Of a stretch of 27,492 bases of DNA, positions 26,338 to 27,492 are shown piece by piece. A program made the translations under genes and the position numbers. Within the stretch, counting starts at the first letter, position 1. Each line of letters opens with the position of its first letter. The DNA lies in the IMG/VR virus record IMGVR_UViG_3300021600_000021, positions 1 through 27,492 of that record. The stretch is one strand, 5' to 3'. Source of the DNA: a virus. The notes under the pieces are model-generated. The model was not told the DNA's origin and searched no databases. It worked only from the letters and a program-made list of their open reading frames with translations.

Positions 26338-27492
26338 ATGATTTGTACATTGTACCAACTACATAATTTCACCATATCTTCTCAAGTCCAGAGTTTTACT
26401 GACTGTAATGGTAATATATGCAGTGTAACGGTTAATGTTAATTCTAATTATTTTATAACTGCAGACTCAACTAGTTTTACTGCAAATCCTTCATTAACTA
26501 TAGAAAGTTTCAATATTGACAGAGCATTTTCATTTAGTAGTTGTTGTTCTAATGATGTTTTTCATATATTAGGTAAATACGGACAAACATTTAATGTAGG
26601 TGATTTAGGTAGAAGTATTTGTGTAACAGAAATAACAAACATATCTGATTGCTCAATTAATACCACATTAGATGAAAATTGTTATACCTTTGTTAGTATC
26701 GACGCAAACTATGCGAACGCTTTAGGAAACCAAGTTTATTTACAATATACTAGCGCGTTCATAAATTGTAATAGTTGTTTTGCAAGTTGTCTTCCTTGTG
26801 CTACAACTACAACAACTGTCGCCCCTACAACTACTACTACTACTATTGCTCCTACAACTACAACAACTACAACCGTAGAACCTACTTGTATAATAACAGG
26901 AATAAGTGATTGTAGTGTAATAACCATATTTCAAATGGGGGTTCAATGTTTAGTATCACATCCCACTGAACCTAATTCTACTGATGGAATTGCTTCATTA
27001 TTAATTACGGGTGGAACTCCACCGTATGTTGTTACTTGGTCGAATGGTAGTATCGGTTCAATTATTTATAATTTAAGTGCCGGCTCCTATGGGGCAACAG
27101 TAATTGATTATTATGGTGATTTTACCGCCAACACTACTTGTGTTTTGACAGGTGTAACACCGACAACGACTACAACTAGTACTACTACAACTTCACCATT
27201 TCCTACTGAATATGAGTTGTGTTTAACTACCAATATTTTAACAAGAGGAAGTTATGTTGAAACTCAAACACATTTTAACCCTGATGTAATATATAATGGA
27301 AAACCATCATGGATTTCTGATGATAGTCAACAGTCAATTATTTGGAATTCTTCACTATTACAGTGGGAAGTGTCCGCCTCAACACCAACATTGTATGTTA
27401 TAACAAATTTAAATCCGACATATCCTCCAATTTATGGTAGTTGGAATTTAATAGGTGCAACTGGTAGTGTTATTGTAAATGAAGGTCTTTGT
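26338..27492 (+). CDS. Adhesin/tail fibre with Thr-rich linkers and a SprB-like module, 3'-truncated
   Basis: The frame opens at the ATG at 26338 and has no stop to the end of the window: 385 codons, incomplete at the 3' end. Layout: a Cys-rich N-terminal module (1-154) with CTLYQL, FTDCNGN and SSCC; a linker (156-183) of three Thr runs split by VAP, IAP and VEP; one SprB-like unit (about 204-268) with ITGGTPPYVVTWSNG and NLSAGSYGATVID; a second Thr linker (274-287); and the start of a third domain with a Trp-rich stretch. Poly-Thr hinges joining beta modules are typical of long fibres. It lies behind the glycosyltransferase gene, so O-linked sugars on the Thr runs are conceivable. Receptor binding is inferred from the shared module with the protein at 22409. 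Confidence 0.85.
   Translation, partial: MICTLYQLHNFTISSQVQSFTDCNGNICSVTVNVNSNYFITADSTSFTANPSLTIESFNIDRAFSFSSCCSNDVFHILGKYGQTFNVGDLGRSICVTEITNISDCSINTTLDENCYTFVSIDANYANALGNQVYLQYTSAFINCNSCFASCLPCATTTTTVAPTTTTTTIAPTTTTTTTVEPTCIITGISDCSVITIFQMGVQCLVSHPTEPNSTDGIASLLITGGTPPYVVTWSNGSIGSIIYNLSAGSYGATVIDYYGDFTANTTCVLTGVTPTTTTTSTTTTSPFPTEYELCLTTNILTRGSYVETQTHFNPDVIYNGKPSWISDDSQQSIIWNSSLLQWEVSASTPTLYVITNLNPTYPPIYGSWNLIGATGSVIVNEGLC
26803..26886 (+). repeat. Poly-Thr linker with APTTTTTT units
   Basis: ACN codon runs of five, six and seven threonines are separated by V-A-P, I-A-P and V-E-P. The ACA/ACT triplets give a trinucleotide repeat prone to slippage. The reverse strand of this tract has an open frame rich in Val or Ser/Cys, which is an artefact of the repeat and not a gene. 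Confidence 0.85.
27157..27198 (+). repeat. Second Thr-rich linker
   Basis: A 14-codon tract, T-P then five Thr, Ser, four Thr, Ser-Pro, closes the SprB-like module and leads to the next domain. It is shorter than the first linker and interrupted by an AGT serine codon. Confidence 0.8.

Noticed and set aside
26736-26946. Two - strand frames rich in Val or in Ser/Cys/Tyr
   Set aside because: They are reverse readings of the ACN (Thr) repeat tract; low complexity and no independent support.

Overview
The window is a contiguous piece of a virulent-type, T4-related contractile-tailed phage (myovirus) genome. It is AT-rich, every recognisable gene lies on the + strand, and there is almost no intergenic space. 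The host is most likely a Bacteroidota (Flavobacteriia-like) bacterium, for two reasons. Gene starts are preceded by A/T-only leaders rather than Shine-Dalgarno sequences. Two tail-associated proteins also carry SprB-type repeats, which are best known from Bacteroidota gliding adhesins. The host assignment is inference; the phage assignment rests on several recognisable protein families.

Region 1 (1-6184) is DNA metabolism: a 5'-truncated FEN/T4-RNase-H-like 5'-3' exonuclease, an unrecognised 152-residue protein, a DnaB/gp41-type replicative helicase, and a class I ribonucleotide reductase in the order nrdB-nrdA. These genes supply deoxynucleotides, unwind the fork and remove primers. A strong hairpin followed by a T-run at 6203-6234 closes the region.

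Region 2 (6282-24793) is a long late structural operon. It opens with a gp25/gpW-like and a gp6/gpJ-like baseplate wedge protein. These are followed by a 1693-residue protein with an unexpected hydrophobic core, three further large unrecognised structural proteins (one with a PKD domain), a 1006-residue protein with a gpI/gp7-like wedge segment, and a 794-residue fibre or adhesin with seven SprB-like repeats. Most junctions from 8656 onward overlap (TAATG) or are 0-3 bases apart, which points to translational coupling. The one interruption is a free-standing HNH homing endonuclease gene at 17539-18477.

Region 3 (24794-27492) holds an orphan minimal nucleotidyltransferase, a GT-A-like glycosyltransferase, and the first 385 codons of another Thr-linker/SprB adhesin that runs off the end of the window.

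A base-by-base reading found no GATC anywhere in the 27,492 bases, although GTAC, CATG, AGCT and TCGA (same composition) all occur. This is the strongest global signal in the window. No tRNA, rRNA, CRISPR array, insertion sequence, attachment site or origin was seen, and no gene-free gap exceeds about 105 bases.
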